Shown here: positions 34,509 through 43,877 of the stretch, in pieces
Layout: the number at the start of each line of letters is the position of its first letter
How positions within the stretch are numbered: position 1 is the stretch's first letter
From: Thalassomonas sp. RHCl1
GTDB taxonomy: Bacteria > Pseudomonadota > Gammaproteobacteria > Enterobacterales > Alteromonadaceae
NCBI RefSeq assembly: GCF_947387555.1
Contig: NZ_CANDNZ010000012.1
Span: forward strand, 93,705-157,704
Direction: 5' to 3'
Length of the DNA stretch: 64,000 bases
The notes under the pieces: generated by a model
Databases searched by the model: none
Seen by the model: the letters and a program-made list of their open reading frames with translations, nothing else
Told to the model about the DNA's origin: nothing
Translations under genes and position numbers: made by a program

Positions 34509-35534
34509 TTATTCACCGTAACTGGTTTCCTTGGTGTTGACAGGGACATCTTTCGAGCATAACAGACGGCCAACACTCAACCTGCCCAAAATGGTGTTTA
34601 AACGTAACCAACGGTTGATTTTCAACTTGTTTTTTATGTAAAAAAACATGATTTTTTCAAGAACACCAGACCTGACCTCAGAGACTTCCCGGTAGCCAAG
34701 GGATTTAAGTGTATGACCTATAGCCCCGGTCAGCAGCTTTATTTCTTCATCGCTAAGCAGCTCTTTCCATCGCCCTACAGCCGTATTGATCAGCCCGCCT
34801 TTGGCCGACTCCTGCGCCGACATCACTTCAGAGTTCGCCGTTTTGAGCGAACCAAACCTGACGTTCTGCAACTGCTGCTCACTAAAGTTGATCCCTGTGA
34901 AACTGCTGAGACGGCTAAGCGTCTTGCCCGGCTCATTTACCAGGGTTTCATAATGTAATTCCATATACTGATCCGGGTAGCGTTTACCGGCCTTACGCCC
35001 CTGAACTACAGCCTCTTGCCAGTTAAGGGCGGCATAAAGCAGGCATTGAGTTTTATCCGCTGATTTACAGCCGTGCCAGCCCAACTTTCTGATAGAAAGA
35101 GCGGCATCACGGCCATCACGGATAACATGGACTATTTTTGCCTCCGGGAAAGTCGCAATAATTTCATCTATGTGGAAAACATTCGACGGCGTGCTGTCCA
35201 CCCAATGCTCAAGCCCTTGCTTGATGGCAATCTGATCCATAAATTTCTTCAAAAAACAGGCATAACTTTGCCGGTCCTTTTTAGTGATCATTTTCACAAA
35301 TTTTTCTTTGGAAATATTTGCCCGTTCAAAATTAACTGAATCCAGCCAGTCCTGAAGAAATCGTTGGTAATTTTTTGCATCGGATAAATGGCCATAGACA
35401 GGTGCACATTTATCCATAAGATGGGTTTCTGACTGATACAGGGCAAACTTCTTAGTGGAAAAAAACACTGAATTTAATAATGTCGTCCCTGATCTGGGTG
35501 AGCCTAAAATAAAAACAGGTCTGATTTTTGTCAT
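34509..35534 (-). CDS. Sulfotransferase family protein
   Basis: 341 residues. The 5'-phosphosulfate loop GSPRSGTTLLN (11-21) near the N terminus, and the 3'-phosphate motif around VIRDGRDAALSIRKLGW, define a PAPS-dependent sulfotransferase of the bacterial Sulfotransfer_3 type. PAPS is the sulfate donor; the acceptor (a polysaccharide, lipid or small molecule) cannot be told from sequence. Met 1 follows AGAAGAAG. It is a single gene with no glycan-synthesis neighbours, so the acceptor pathway is probably encoded elsewhere. Confidence 0.88.
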   Translation of the reverse strand: MTKIRPVFILGSPRSGTTLLNSVFFSTKKFALYQSETHLMDKCAPVYGHLSDAKNYQRFLQDWLDSVNFERANISKEKFVKMITKKDRQSYACFLKKFMDQIAIKQGLEHWVDSTPSNVFHIDEIIATFPEAKIVHVIRDGRDAALSIRKLGWHGCKSADKTQCLLYAALNWQEAVVQGRKAGKRYPDQYMELHYETLVNEPGKTLSRLSSFTGINFSEQQLQNVRFGSLKTANSEVMSAQESAKGGLINTAVGRWKELLSDEEIKLLTGAIGHTLKSLGYREVSEVRSGVLEKIMFFYIKNKLKINRWLRLNTILGRLSVGRLLCSKDVPVNTKETSYGE

Positions 35535-35852
35535 AATAACTTCTTCTATGAAAATGCCGAATGATTAACCTGACATCCGCTGTTTTAGCACTAATAAGCA
35601 AAAACCTCTTGAACATCAAAGCAAATATGCTCCCGGATATAATGAACAAATGTTCTACCTGATAGCATCGAACACCTGGCAGCAATTTATTGACTAATTA
35701 TTTAAATTATAGTCAATAACCGCGACGTGAAAGATGAATGCAGTACAGCGAATTACAAAAACCGTTTGCACCGGGTAAATAGTTGTGATGAATTAACAAG
35801 AGGGTAAGCCTGATATTGCCGTTCAAGGCAACACCGTTGACCGGCGATTATA
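35535..35852. other. Intergenic region with an AT-rich inverted repeat
   Basis: About 320 bases without a gene. It contains a perfect 10-bp inverted repeat TTATTGACTA/TAGTCAATAA (35687-35696 and 35710-35719) around a 13-base A/T loop. It may be a regulator site or part of a terminator; there is no flanking T tract. Confidence 0.45.
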
Positions 35853-36449
35853 TTAGTGCTTGTTTTTTACAGCCCAGTTAAGCGCACTGCTCAACCTGTC
35901 ATTTCCCCAAAACAGTTCTTCGCCGACAAAAAATGAAGGAGCGCCAAAAATTCCCTTTTGATAGCCTTGCTCTGTCTGCTCCCGCAACCGGGCTTTTGCC
36001 GCCGGAGCATTCGCAGCTTTTAATATCCCTGCGCTATCCTCACCGATAGCCTCCAGACATGAGGCAATCACCCGGGAAGAAGAAATATCCAGATCATCGG
36101 CGAAGTTTGCCGTATAAACCGCCCGAATAAAATCCGCAAGCCAGGGAGCATCTTCAAACAAACAAGCCACACGTGCCGCCAGCAGGCCATTTCGCGGAAA
36201 CTGGCTCGGGCGGGTAAAAACAAGATTTAACTCGTCACACAAACGTTCAAGATCCCGCCACATATAAGCCCCTTTTGCCGGGTACAGGTTAAAAGGTGAG
36301 TCCTGCCATCCCTGCCGGTTAAAAATCGCCCCCAATAAAAACGGCCGCCAGGATATTTCAAGGCTTTCTCTTTTGGCCAGAGTTTCAATTTGCATCGCCG
36401 CCGGATACGAATAGCTGCTGGCAAAATCAAACCAGAATTCTATCTTCAT
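35853..36449 (-). CDS. 2-hydroxychromene-2-carboxylate isomerase-type protein (DsbA-fold)
   Basis: 198 residues of the DsbA/kappa-GST thioredoxin-like fold. The N-terminal FWFDFASSYSYPA matches the active-site strand of HCCA isomerases, where a Ser takes the place of the redox Cys pair; there is no CxxC. Later signatures are WRPFLLGAIF, FPRNGLLAARVA and the C-terminal GIFGAPSFFVGEELFWGNDRL. Members isomerise chromene carboxylates with glutathione in naphthalene breakdown. No aromatic-degradation genes are close, so a general glutathione-linked role is as likely. The start has a GGAGG site. Confidence 0.88.
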   Translation of the reverse strand: MKIEFWFDFASSYSYPAAMQIETLAKRESLEISWRPFLLGAIFNRQGWQDSPFNLYPAKGAYMWRDLERLCDELNLVFTRPSQFPRNGLLAARVACLFEDAPWLADFIRAVYTANFADDLDISSSRVIASCLEAIGEDSAGILKAANAPAAKARLREQTEQGYQKGIFGAPSFFVGEELFWGNDRLSSALNWAVKNKH

Positions 36450-36618
36450 CCTGCCTCCAAAAAAACCGCTACCTTAGTTCAATAATACCACAGGTTAGTA
36501 CGAAGTAAGTCCAAGCAGAGACAGGACCTGCCTTCAAGACCTGAATATGCATGAACAGGCCTGCTCTCTTCTTTTCAGTAAAACCTCAAACCTAATAACC
36601 CTGCTCCTATAGCTCCCT

Positions 36619-37080
36619 TCAGCGCGCTAACCTTAACGTCATAAACAAACTATGGGGATCAAGGCGGTAATCACCAAAGGGCGGACATTCACTGAAGCCA
36701 AATTTTTGATATAACTTGTGGGCAGGTGCAAAAGCCGCCATAGAGCCGGTTTCCAGACTCAGGCGCTGATAATGCCGTCTCATCGCTTCGTTAATAATAA
36801 ATTCCACCATACAAGCGGCAACCCCTTTACCCCTTTGGTGCTGACAAGTATGCATGGATTTGATTTCACCATGACCCGGGGCGATTTCTTTTAATGCCCC
36901 GCAGCCAAGCAAAACCTCCTGCTGCCAGACGGTCCAAAATGTCACCTCAGGTGCACGCAAGCTGTCAAGATCCAGGGCAAAAACATTTTCAGGCGGCGAA
37001 TGCAATGCGCAGGTCTGCAAATGCCGAGTTAACAAGTCTTGTACGTCTTTCCCGCTCAAATCATCATGCCTGATTTCCAT
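36619..37080 (-). CDS. GNAT family N-acetyltransferase
   Basis: 153 residues. The acetyl-CoA-binding motif A is visible as EIKSMHTCQHQRGKGVAACMVEFIINEAMRR (Q/R-x-x-G-x-G/A type), followed by the LSLETGS strand and LYQKFGFSECPPFGDY typical of GNAT C-terminal parts. The ATG follows AAGAGG. It is 52 bases downstream of the XRE-cupin regulator gene in the same direction, so the two may form a small operon. The acceptor substrate is unknown. Confidence 0.9.
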   Translation of the reverse strand: MEIRHDDLSGKDVQDLLTRHLQTCALHSPPENVFALDLDSLRAPEVTFWTVWQQEVLLGCGALKEIAPGHGEIKSMHTCQHQRGKGVAACMVEFIINEAMRRHYQRLSLETGSMAAFAPAHKLYQKFGFSECPPFGDYRLDPHSLFMTLRLAR

Positions 37081-37132
37081 AAAACCTCTTCATTACTACT
37101 TAATGGCCGCAGCCAACATCTCAACAAAAAAC

Positions 37133-37693
37133 TTATTGCCTGACAACCGCCACCAGGTATTCACATGGGCGCTGGCTGTCGTTACGAAATACATGCCCGC
37201 TGGGCTCCCCCAGGGTGAAACTGTCCCCCGGATGTAAATGGTGCAGCTCTTCGCCTTCAACAAAGGTCAAACAGCCCTGCAATATCCAGATAACCTGGCG
37301 TAAAAACACCACGGAAGCCGCCGGAAAAGCCACCTCAGCCCCGGGCGGTAACGCTATTTTGGTTAATTCCAGCGGACTGTTCATGGCCAGGGAGACCTGG
37401 GTACGGATGTAGCCGCTTTGCGGATCTTGCCAGACAGCCTGCTGATGCTGGCGCAATAAACGCTGTTGCTGCTGTTCTGCGCGGGCAAGCAAGGTTGACA
37501 GCGACAGCTGAAAAGCCCCGCACAGCCGCCCTAATAAAGCCGCGGTGGGGCTGGTTTCCTGGCGTTCTATCTTACTGATCATGGCTTTGGAAACATCAGA
37601 GCGTTTCGCCAGCTCCGCCAGAGACCAGCCACGGCTTTCCCGCTCATATTTAATTCTCAAGGCAATATCTTTGCTCGGGTCTTGCTGCAACAC
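37133..37693 (-). CDS. XRE family regulator with C-terminal cupin sensor
   Basis: 186 residues. The helix-turn-helix (about 10-65) reads IKYERESRGWSLAELAKRSDVSKAMISKIERQETSPTAALL-type. A small cupin domain follows (about 105-185; LPPGAEVAFPA, GCLTFVEGEELHHLHPGDSFTLGEPSGHVFRN) and likely binds a small effector. The start is GTG 37693 with AGGGG upstream. A GNAT gene lies directly downstream and is the obvious regulation target. The same architecture occurs again at 59643-60200. Confidence 0.9.
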   Translation of the reverse strand: MLQQDPSKDIALRIKYERESRGWSLAELAKRSDVSKAMISKIERQETSPTAALLGRLCGAFQLSLSTLLARAEQQQQRLLRQHQQAVWQDPQSGYIRTQVSLAMNSPLELTKIALPPGAEVAFPAASVVFLRQVIWILQGCLTFVEGEELHHLHPGDSFTLGEPSGHVFRNDSQRPCEYLVAVVRQ

Positions 37694-38067
37694 TTTTCCC
37701 CTTGACGGTCAGACAATCCATACGGTTATCATAATCATTACCCCAACCAAAGTCTACTATATTGGACAAAGATACACTATCGTATTCAGCTCCACGCCGG
37801 GCCCGGCAGTCAAAGGCTATTTTTATTGATTTTTATCAACTTTTTAGAATTATTTGCCATAATTAATAAGGTGCAGCCCCCTGTCTCAGGTATAGTGGTG
37901 TTATATCTTTTGCGCCGGTTAGCACTATGGCAATAAAGTGACTCAATTTAGCGCAGGCAATAAATCATCAGCAAAGGCGGATGTTATTGTGCCTGGATAA
38001 GCCGTTCACTTTTACATACAGTCCATAGCAAGTCTCACGATACACCTAATTACAAGGAATGTAGCAA
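37694..38067. other. Intergenic region, nothing recognised
   Basis: About 370 bases between a divergent regulator gene and a response-regulator gene. I find no tRNA, no strong hairpin and no repeat; both promoters must lie here but I cannot place them with confidence. Confidence 0.4.
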
Positions 38068-38487
38068 ATGTTTAAAGTGATGATTGTCGACGACTCAGAA
38101 ATCTGCCTCAAAACGGTACACAACCTGCTGAACAAACAACTCGATTTTCCCGCCAGTTTTTCAACCTTTTTAAGTGGCAGGGAAGCTAAAGAGCGTTTTA
38201 TCTTTATCCAGCCGGATCTGGTGATCACCGATATTTATATGCCGGAATACAATGGCTTCGAGTTAATCACTTATATCAAGGAGCTCACTAAAACACCGGT
38301 ATTAGCCCTGTCTTCCGGCATATTTGATTGCGGCAACGGCCGGGGAGGAGAAAGAGGCAGCGCCGAATCAGCCCTGGAACAGGCAAAAGAGAAAGGCGCC
38401 GATTACACTTTATGTAAAGCGGATATGACCAATGGACTTGCTCCCTTAGTCAACAAAATTTATCAGCAAAGCTTAGTGCTCAATTGA
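38068..38487 (+). CDS. Stand-alone CheY-like response regulator
   Basis: 139 residues, receiver domain only. The acidic pair D8/D9 (MIVDDSE), phospho-acceptor D55 (LVITDIYMPEYNGFE) and a late Lys (YTLCKAD) are present. The usual conserved Thr/Ser position reads LALSSG. An insert rich in Gly/Arg/Glu (CGNGRGGERGSAESALEQ, about 90-107) sits between strands 4 and 5 and is unusual for CheY. No kinase gene is adjacent. It may serve motility or a distant phosphorelay. Confidence 0.88.
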   Translation: MFKVMIVDDSEICLKTVHNLLNKQLDFPASFSTFLSGREAKERFIFIQPDLVITDIYMPEYNGFELITYIKELTKTPVLALSSGIFDCGNGRGGERGSAESALEQAKEKGADYTLCKADMTNGLAPLVNKIYQQSLVLN

Positions 38488-38568
38488 CACTCAAGTTAAG
38501 GCAGCAAAACCTACACCAGTAATCCCGGCCCATAAGCAGTCTGCTGAGTGCTCCATTAACAGCAAAGG

Positions 38569-39816
38569 TTATTCAACCAAATCCTGGGACGGCTCTTCCG
38601 GTTTTTTCCGGGTGTGAACCGCTAAAGTACCCGTTTCCATCTGGCTATAGAGGCGTAAAAACGTCGGTACTACCTTACTTGCCATTTTCGTTTCTGAGTT
38701 GGTCAAAAAAACCAACCCCATTTGCAACGCTTCATTAAACACCATCTCAGTGCGGGTGCCTTCAACCCAGCCGCCGTGGTGCACAAAACTTTCCCTGCCG
38801 TTATAGTCAAAAATGCGCCAACCCAGTCCATAATAGGTTTTCCCCAGATTTTGCCAGTCTCTCTTACGGTAATGTCCCTGAGCAGCGCTGGTTTTGATCT
38901 GTTTACCGTGCATTTCAGCTAAGATTTCATCATTTAATACCGATGGATATTTGCCCAATTGTGCCATCAGCCAGTACTTCATATCTCGGATGCTGGCATT
39001 GATACCGGCCGCAGGCGCTACCCGGTAATAGTTGCTGTTCACCTTTGCCGGCGTCCATTTTTTCGTTTGCCTATGCCATTTATGGGGCTGGGCACGATTT
39101 TCATTGCCGACAAATGCCGCCAACCCATAAGAGGCATTTTTCATGGCCAGCGGTTTAAACAGCTTGCTATCGACCACCTGTTCAAAACGATTGTTACTGA
39201 TCGCTTCAACCACATCCCCTGCCAGGCTATAGACAACATTTTGGTAGCCGTAACAAGCACCGGGAGCGCAGATAAAAGGCACCTTATCCATTTTCTTTAA
39301 TATTTTCTTGTAGCTGACCCTGTCCTCTATCAAATTGGTATAGGCATGCGGCATCAGGCCGCTGCTATGGGACAACAGGTGACGTAAGGTCAACGCACTG
39401 CCGTAATCCGGTTCCTTAAAGCTCAGGTGATCAACATAGTCGCTTAATTTACTGTCCCAGGAAACCTTGCCTTGTGCCACTAAAGTGCCGACCGCGGCAG
39501 AAGTAAAGGTTTTTGAAACCGACGCTAAGCGGAACACGGTATCCGGATCCACCTTTTCAGGTGAACTGACATTGGTCACCCCATAACCCTTAAGCAACTG
39601 CTCTTCGCCGCCAAGCACGACGGCAACGGCAAATCCCGGCGTTTTCGGCGCTACTTCCGCCAATAAGAAATGTTCAAAAGCCTGTAAGAATGTTTGCTGG
39701 TCAAGCGATAACGTTGATGGCCGGGCCTGTTCCGCCCCCACAAATGCCCTTGCCTGCTCCGCATTTGCCAAAGGCGCGGCAAACAGGAAAAAGCCGCATA
39801 ATAAGAAAGATCTCAA
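38569..39816 (-). CDS. Serine hydrolase, class C beta-lactamase/S12 family
   Basis: 415 residues with a signal peptide (MRSFLLCGFFLFAAPLANA), so periplasmic or secreted. The S12 catalytic elements are S99-V-S-K102 (ASVSKTFTS), Y191-Q-N193 (CYGYQNVVYSL) and H347-G-G349 (FVHHGGWVEG) in place of KTG. This pattern fits D-aminopeptidase/esterase-like penicillin-recognising proteins as well as true AmpC, so antibiotic hydrolysis should not be assumed. The start codon is TTG: the frame has a TAG four codons upstream and the signal peptide requires this position. Confidence 0.87.
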   Translation of the reverse strand: MRSFLLCGFFLFAAPLANAEQARAFVGAEQARPSTLSLDQQTFLQAFEHFLLAEVAPKTPGFAVAVVLGGEEQLLKGYGVTNVSSPEKVDPDTVFRLASVSKTFTSAAVGTLVAQGKVSWDSKLSDYVDHLSFKEPDYGSALTLRHLLSHSSGLMPHAYTNLIEDRVSYKKILKKMDKVPFICAPGACYGYQNVVYSLAGDVVEAISNNRFEQVVDSKLFKPLAMKNASYGLAAFVGNENRAQPHKWHRQTKKWTPAKVNSNYYRVAPAAGINASIRDMKYWLMAQLGKYPSVLNDEILAEMHGKQIKTSAAQGHYRKRDWQNLGKTYYGLGWRIFDYNGRESFVHHGGWVEGTRTEMVFNEALQMGLVFLTNSETKMASKVVPTFLRLYSQMETGTLAVHTRKKPEEPSQDLVE

Positions 39817-39920
39817 AAGAAAGCCCTATGAATTCAAATGACTAAACTTTTTATTATACATAACAGCTTGATACATGGCAGCCCGATGTTATCCAGGCAA
39901 GGGAGTTTTTTAGGGATAAT

Positions 39921-39949
39921 AAAAAGTCCGCCTGGTATCAGCGGACTTT
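39921..39949 (-). terminator. Rho-independent terminator of the aldehyde dehydrogenase gene
   Basis: A 9-bp stem AAAGTCCGC/GCGGACTTT with a 9-base loop. On the minus strand it is followed by TTATTATC after the stem's own T run. It lies about 40 bases past the stop codon. Confidence 0.85.
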
Positions 39950-39987
39950 GTTAACGCCTCTGTCCCGCTCTGGGATTAGTTGACGCT

Positions 39988-41508
39988 TTAAAAAAAGCCT
40001 AAAGGTTTGACATCGTAACTGACCAGTAAATTTTTGGTTTGCTGGTAATGCTCAAGCGCCATTTTATGGGTTTCCCGGCCGACGCCGGACTTTTTATAAC
40101 CGCCAAAGGCCGCATGGGCCGGATACATATGATAACAATTGGTCCAGACCCTGCCCGCCTCTATTTGCCTGCCCATACGGTAAGCGCAGTTCATATCCCG
40201 GGTCCAGACACCTGCCCCTAAGCCAAACTCGCTGCTATTGGCCATTGCTAAGGCCTCGGCTTCGTCTTTAAAGGTGGTCAGGGAAATTACCGGGCCAAAA
40301 ATTTCTTCCTGGAAGACCCGCATATCATTTGTTCCCTTGAGCAAGGTAGGTTCAATGTAATACCCCCCCGAGAGCTCAGTTGAGACTTGTGCGACCTCTC
40401 CCCCCATTAATACCTGGGCCCCTTCATCCCGGCCAATTTTCACATAACTTAAGATCTTATCGAACTGCTCTTGCGAGGCCTGTGCCCCCACCATAGTTTC
40501 GGTATCGAGCGGATTACCCCGGGTGATCGCCTTGGTACGTTCAATAACTTTTTCCACAAAACGCTCATAAATATTCTCATGGACAAATAACCGTGACGGA
40601 CAAGTACAAACCTCCCCCTGGTTAAAATACGCCAATACCGCCCCTTCGATACATTTGCTCAGATAATCATCTTCATGATCTAAGACATCTTCAAAAAAGA
40701 TATTCGGAGATTTTCCCCCCAGCTCAACCGTTGAAGGAATAATGTTTTCCGCGGCGCATTTTAGAATATGCGAGCCCACAGGAGTAGAGCCGGTAAAAGC
40801 TATTTTCGCGATGCGTTTACTTGACGCCAGCGCCTGCCCGGCTTCCGCGCCAAACCCGTTAACTATGTTAAGCACCCCGGGAGGAATAAGATCTTCAATT
40901 AATTCCATTAATACCAAAATGGATGCCGGGGTCTGCTCTGCCGGTTTTAACACAACACAGTTACCCGCCGCCAATGCCGGCGCCAGCTTCCACGCCGCCA
41001 TCAGCAAAGGAAAATTCCAGGGAATGATCTGTCCGACCACTCCTAAAGGTTCATGGAAGTGATAAGAAACCGTATGTTCATCAATTTCTCCCAAACTGCC
41101 TTCCTGGGCGCGCAAACAACCGGCGAAATACCTGAAATGATCCACCGCCAGCGGGATATCGGCGGCGAGGGTTTCCCGTACCGCCTTACCGTTATCCCAG
41201 GTTTCCGCCACCGCAAGCAACTCCAGATTCTCTTCGATGCGATCGGCAATTTTTAACAGTATATTCGAGCGCTCGGTCACCGAGGTTTTGCCCCAGCTGG
41301 CCTTAACTTTATGGGCGGCATCTAAGGCTAATTCGATATCCTGATGATCTGAACGGGGAATTTGACAAAAAACCTGGCCGTTTACCGGGCTGATGTTTTC
41401 AAAATACTGGCCATTAAAGGGTTCGAGCCACTGGCCGCCAATATAGTTTTGATAGCGCTCTTTAAAATGAAATAATGCGCCGTCTGTTCCGGGTGGTGAA
41501 TAAATCAT
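39988..41508 (-). CDS. Aldehyde dehydrogenase, AldB/ExaC (acetaldehyde) type
   Basis: 506 residues, the usual length of AldB. It oxidises aldehydes with NAD(P)+. Seen are the Rossmann/substrate stretch [23 protein letters not shown], the FTGSTPVG loop, catalytic Glu in [10 protein letters not shown], catalytic Cys in [11 protein letters not shown] (about 301-303) and the terminal [13 protein letters not shown] typical of this branch. The frame opens at TTG 41511, but ATG 41508 is better placed after AGAGGAAAG. An AraC-type regulator is divergent 153 bases away, as in acetoin/ethanol-responsive aldehyde dehydrogenase loci, and is the likely activator. Confidence 0.93.
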   Translation of the reverse strand: MIYSPPGTDGALFHFKERYQNYIGGQWLEPFNGQYFENISPVNGQVFCQIPRSDHQDIELALDAAHKVKASWGKTSVTERSNILLKIADRIEENLELLAVAETWDNGKAVRETLAADIPLAVDHFRYFAGCLRAQEGSLGEIDEHTVSYHFHEPLGVVGQIIPWNFPLLMAAWKLAPALAAGNCVVLKPAEQTPASILVLMELIEDLIPPGVLNIVNGFGAEAGQALASSKRIAKIAFTGSTPVGSHILKCAAENIIPSTVELGGKSPNIFFEDVLDHEDDYLSKCIEGAVLAYFNQGEVCTCPSRLFVHENIYERFVEKVIERTKAITRGNPLDTETMVGAQASQEQFDKILSYVKIGRDEGAQVLMGGEVAQVSTELSGGYYIEPTLLKGTNDMRVFQEEIFGPVISLTTFKDEAEALAMANSSEFGLGAGVWTRDMNCAYRMGRQIEAGRVWTNCYHMYPAHAAFGGYKKSGVGRETHKMALEHYQQTKNLLVSYDVKPLGFF

Positions 41509-41664
41509 CAAGCTTTCCTCTTTTTGTTCGCTAACGAATGTTGCTTTTATCGCCTGTGACTATTACCTTATGCTTAAAGCCAGCAGGCAACTATGCCCAA
41601 AATGCGAATAACTTGACTGTCAGTCCAATACTTTCATATCGATAATAATAAAAACGATAAATTT

Positions 41665-42567
41665 ATGATCACTGAAAAATGTAAAGCCAATCCTCAGGTT
41701 CTGGTTGAAAATAAAATTACCTTTGCCGGTCCACAGTCCGAGCTCAGTATTTACGACACTTATGAAGCAGCCACCCGGGTGCCGTTAAAGTCAGATCAAT
41801 TATTGTTCTGCGCTATGGTCAGCGGCAAAAAAATCATGCACTGCGATGACGGGGCATTTCAGCGGCCATTTTTACCCCATGAATCTTTTGTGATGGCACC
41901 GGACAGCTCAGTAGAAATTGACTTCCCCGGGGCACGGCTCGATCGTCCCACCCGTTGCCTGGCAATCGAAATATCAAAGGAAAGGATCAACGAAATAGCC
42001 GGACAGTTGGATAGAACTTGCCCTAAGGCCTCGGGGCTGGAGCCCTGGCATTACCGCCATGATTTAATTCACCTGCACCACAGCAGCCAGACCCAGGCCC
42101 TGTTAGAGCGAATGCTGGGGATCTACAGTGAAAATCACCCGGATCGCAGCTATATGATAGATTTGGCGGTATCTGAGCTCACCATACGTTTACTGCGGGA
42201 GCAAAGCCGGGAGCTGCTGCTCTCTTTTGCCAGCAGAGAACCCGACTTTAACGGCATCAATGCCGTGATCCAGCATATCACCACACATTTAACCGAAGAG
42301 CTCGATATTGATGCCTTATCCCGGATTGCCTGCATGAGCCGCAGTAAATTTTTTAGCGAGTTTAAAAACCACCTCGGCTGCAGCCCGGTAGCCTTCCAGC
42401 AGCAAACCAGGATCCGCCAGGCAGCCAATTTGATTAAAAGCGGTAAGCAAATTACCAAGGTCTGTTTCGAGCTGGGCTTTGGCAACGCCAGCCATTTTAG
42501 CCGGCGCTTTAAACAGTATTTTGGTCTCAGTCCGCGCCAATACCGGAGCCGGCATGTTAACTTATAG
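41665..42567 (+). CDS. AraC family transcriptional regulator
   Basis: 300 residues. The C-terminal DNA-binding domain has both helix-turn-helix units: LDIDALSRIACMSRSKFFSEFKNHLG (about 212-237) and KQITKVCFELGFGNASHFSRRFKQYFGLSPRQYR (about 258-291). The N-terminal 190 residues are an AraC-type effector domain that I cannot assign to a ligand. It is divergent from the aldehyde dehydrogenase gene, which is its probable target. Confidence 0.93.
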   Translation: MITEKCKANPQVLVENKITFAGPQSELSIYDTYEAATRVPLKSDQLLFCAMVSGKKIMHCDDGAFQRPFLPHESFVMAPDSSVEIDFPGARLDRPTRCLAIEISKERINEIAGQLDRTCPKASGLEPWHYRHDLIHLHHSSQTQALLERMLGIYSENHPDRSYMIDLAVSELTIRLLREQSRELLLSFASREPDFNGINAVIQHITTHLTEELDIDALSRIACMSRSKFFSEFKNHLGCSPVAFQQQTRIRQAANLIKSGKQITKVCFELGFGNASHFSRRFKQYFGLSPRQYRSRHVNL

Positions 42568-42626
42568 GCAAGTGCTCAATTCAGGCATTTAAGCTTTAGC
42601 ATAAGAGGATAATTTTAGGGGAAGCT

Positions 42627-42932
42627 TTAAATTTTCACATAAATATCAACAGGTTTTCGCCTGTCTTGTTTTTCCCTGGAGTCTAACCAGCGGCCCCGGG
42701 TGATATTCTTCATGCGACGTTCGTTACCGCTGCGGCGCTCTTCAAATGGCTCTTCGGCCTGTACTTCCGGCTCATCAAGAACACAGAGACTTTCCGGCTC
42801 GGCTTGTGAGCGGCTTTCCTGCTCAGGTTTTTCATCCGGAGCAAGTAAGGAATTTCTTTGTTTTTTATCTTTATGGGAGTGCTCAGACTTTACCGCGCGC
42901 TGAGACGGCAACAATTGTGCGATATAATTCAT
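42627..42932 (-). CDS. Small charged hypothetical protein
   Basis: 101 residues after a strong GGAGGGAGG site. The middle is Glu-rich and probably disordered. The C terminus is basic and carries RRSGNERR and a second DRRK element (RRMKNITRGRWLDSREKQDRRK region), a pattern I have seen in small uncharacterised gammaproteobacterial proteins. There is no signal peptide or membrane segment. Function is unknown. Confidence 0.65.
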   Translation of the reverse strand: MNYIAQLLPSQRAVKSEHSHKDKKQRNSLLAPDEKPEQESRSQAEPESLCVLDEPEVQAEEPFEERRSGNERRMKNITRGRWLDSREKQDRRKPVDIYVKI

Positions 42933-43118
42933 ATAAGCCTCCCTCCAAGCCGGTTAATGTCATAAATATCTCCCGTTGATTAATTAATCGGCAAACCTGG
43001 GAAAAAGTTTAATGATTTCTTTACCCTCCCGATAAAAACTTACATCACTGAGCCCCCGCTGGCATATTAGTTAGACAACAGATATGCTACTACAGCCACT
43101 AAAAACAAAGGAGTTACT

Positions 43119-43865
43119 ATGCGCAGCGATGAAATAGATTATCAAATTATCGGCCATGCCATGCAAATGGTGGAAATTGAATTGGATCAGGATGAAACCG
43201 TTATCGCTGAAGCCGGCGCCATGAACTATATGGAAGACGGCATTGACTTTGAAACCAAAATGGGTGACGGCTCGGATGTCAACCAGGGCTTTATGGGAAA
43301 ATTATTTTCTGCCGGCAAACGCATGATCACCGGAGAATCTTTATTTATGACCCATTTTACCAACCGGGTTAAGGGAAAAAGATGCGTCGCTTTCGCTGCC
43401 CCTTTTCCGGGATCGATAATACCGGTCAACTTAGCCGAGACCGGCAATGAAATTACCTGCCAAAAAGATGCTTTTTTATGCGCCGCCTTAGGCACTAAGG
43501 TCGATATTGCCTTTAACCGCCGCCTCGGCAGCGGCTTTTTTGGCGGTGAAGGTTTTATACTCGAAAGGTTGCAGGGAGATGGCCTGGCGTTTTTACACGC
43601 CGGCGGCACCGTTATTGAAAAGAAACTCAATGGCGAAACCCTGCGCCTGGATACCGGCTGTTTAGTCGCCTTTAGCCAGGGCATAGATTACGACATCGAA
43701 ATGACCCGGGGTTTAAAAAGCATGTTTTTTGGCGGAGAAGGCCTGTTTATGGCGACCTTAAGTGGTCACGGCAGCGTCTGGATCCAAAGCCTGCCCTTCT
43801 CCCGCCTGGCTGACAGGATCCTTGAGCATGCCCCCAGCATAGGTGGCAGCAACAAAGGAGAATAA
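43119..43865 (+). CDS. AIM24/TIGR00266 family protein
   Basis: 248 residues of a double-stranded beta-helix family related to TRAP and mitochondrial AIM24. Characteristic blocks are [24 protein letters not shown] near the N terminus, [31 protein letters not shown], and [23 protein letters not shown] at the end. The start is ATG 43119 with AAAGGAG upstream. Its bacterial function is not established; it is probably cytoplasmic. It is convergent with the redox-block gene that follows. Confidence 0.92.
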   Translation: MRSDEIDYQIIGHAMQMVEIELDQDETVIAEAGAMNYMEDGIDFETKMGDGSDVNQGFMGKLFSAGKRMITGESLFMTHFTNRVKGKRCVAFAAPFPGSIIPVNLAETGNEITCQKDAFLCAALGTKVDIAFNRRLGSGFFGGEGFILERLQGDGLAFLHAGGTVIEKKLNGETLRLDTGCLVAFSQGIDYDIEMTRGLKSMFFGGEGLFMATLSGHGSVWIQSLPFSRLADRILEHAPSIGGSNKGE

Positions 43866-43877
43866 GTCCCCGGAGGG

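Noticed and set aside
38569..39816. AmpC cephalosporinase
   Set aside because: SxxK and YxN are present, but the third motif is HxG rather than KTG, and the sequence is closer to general S12 hydrolases.
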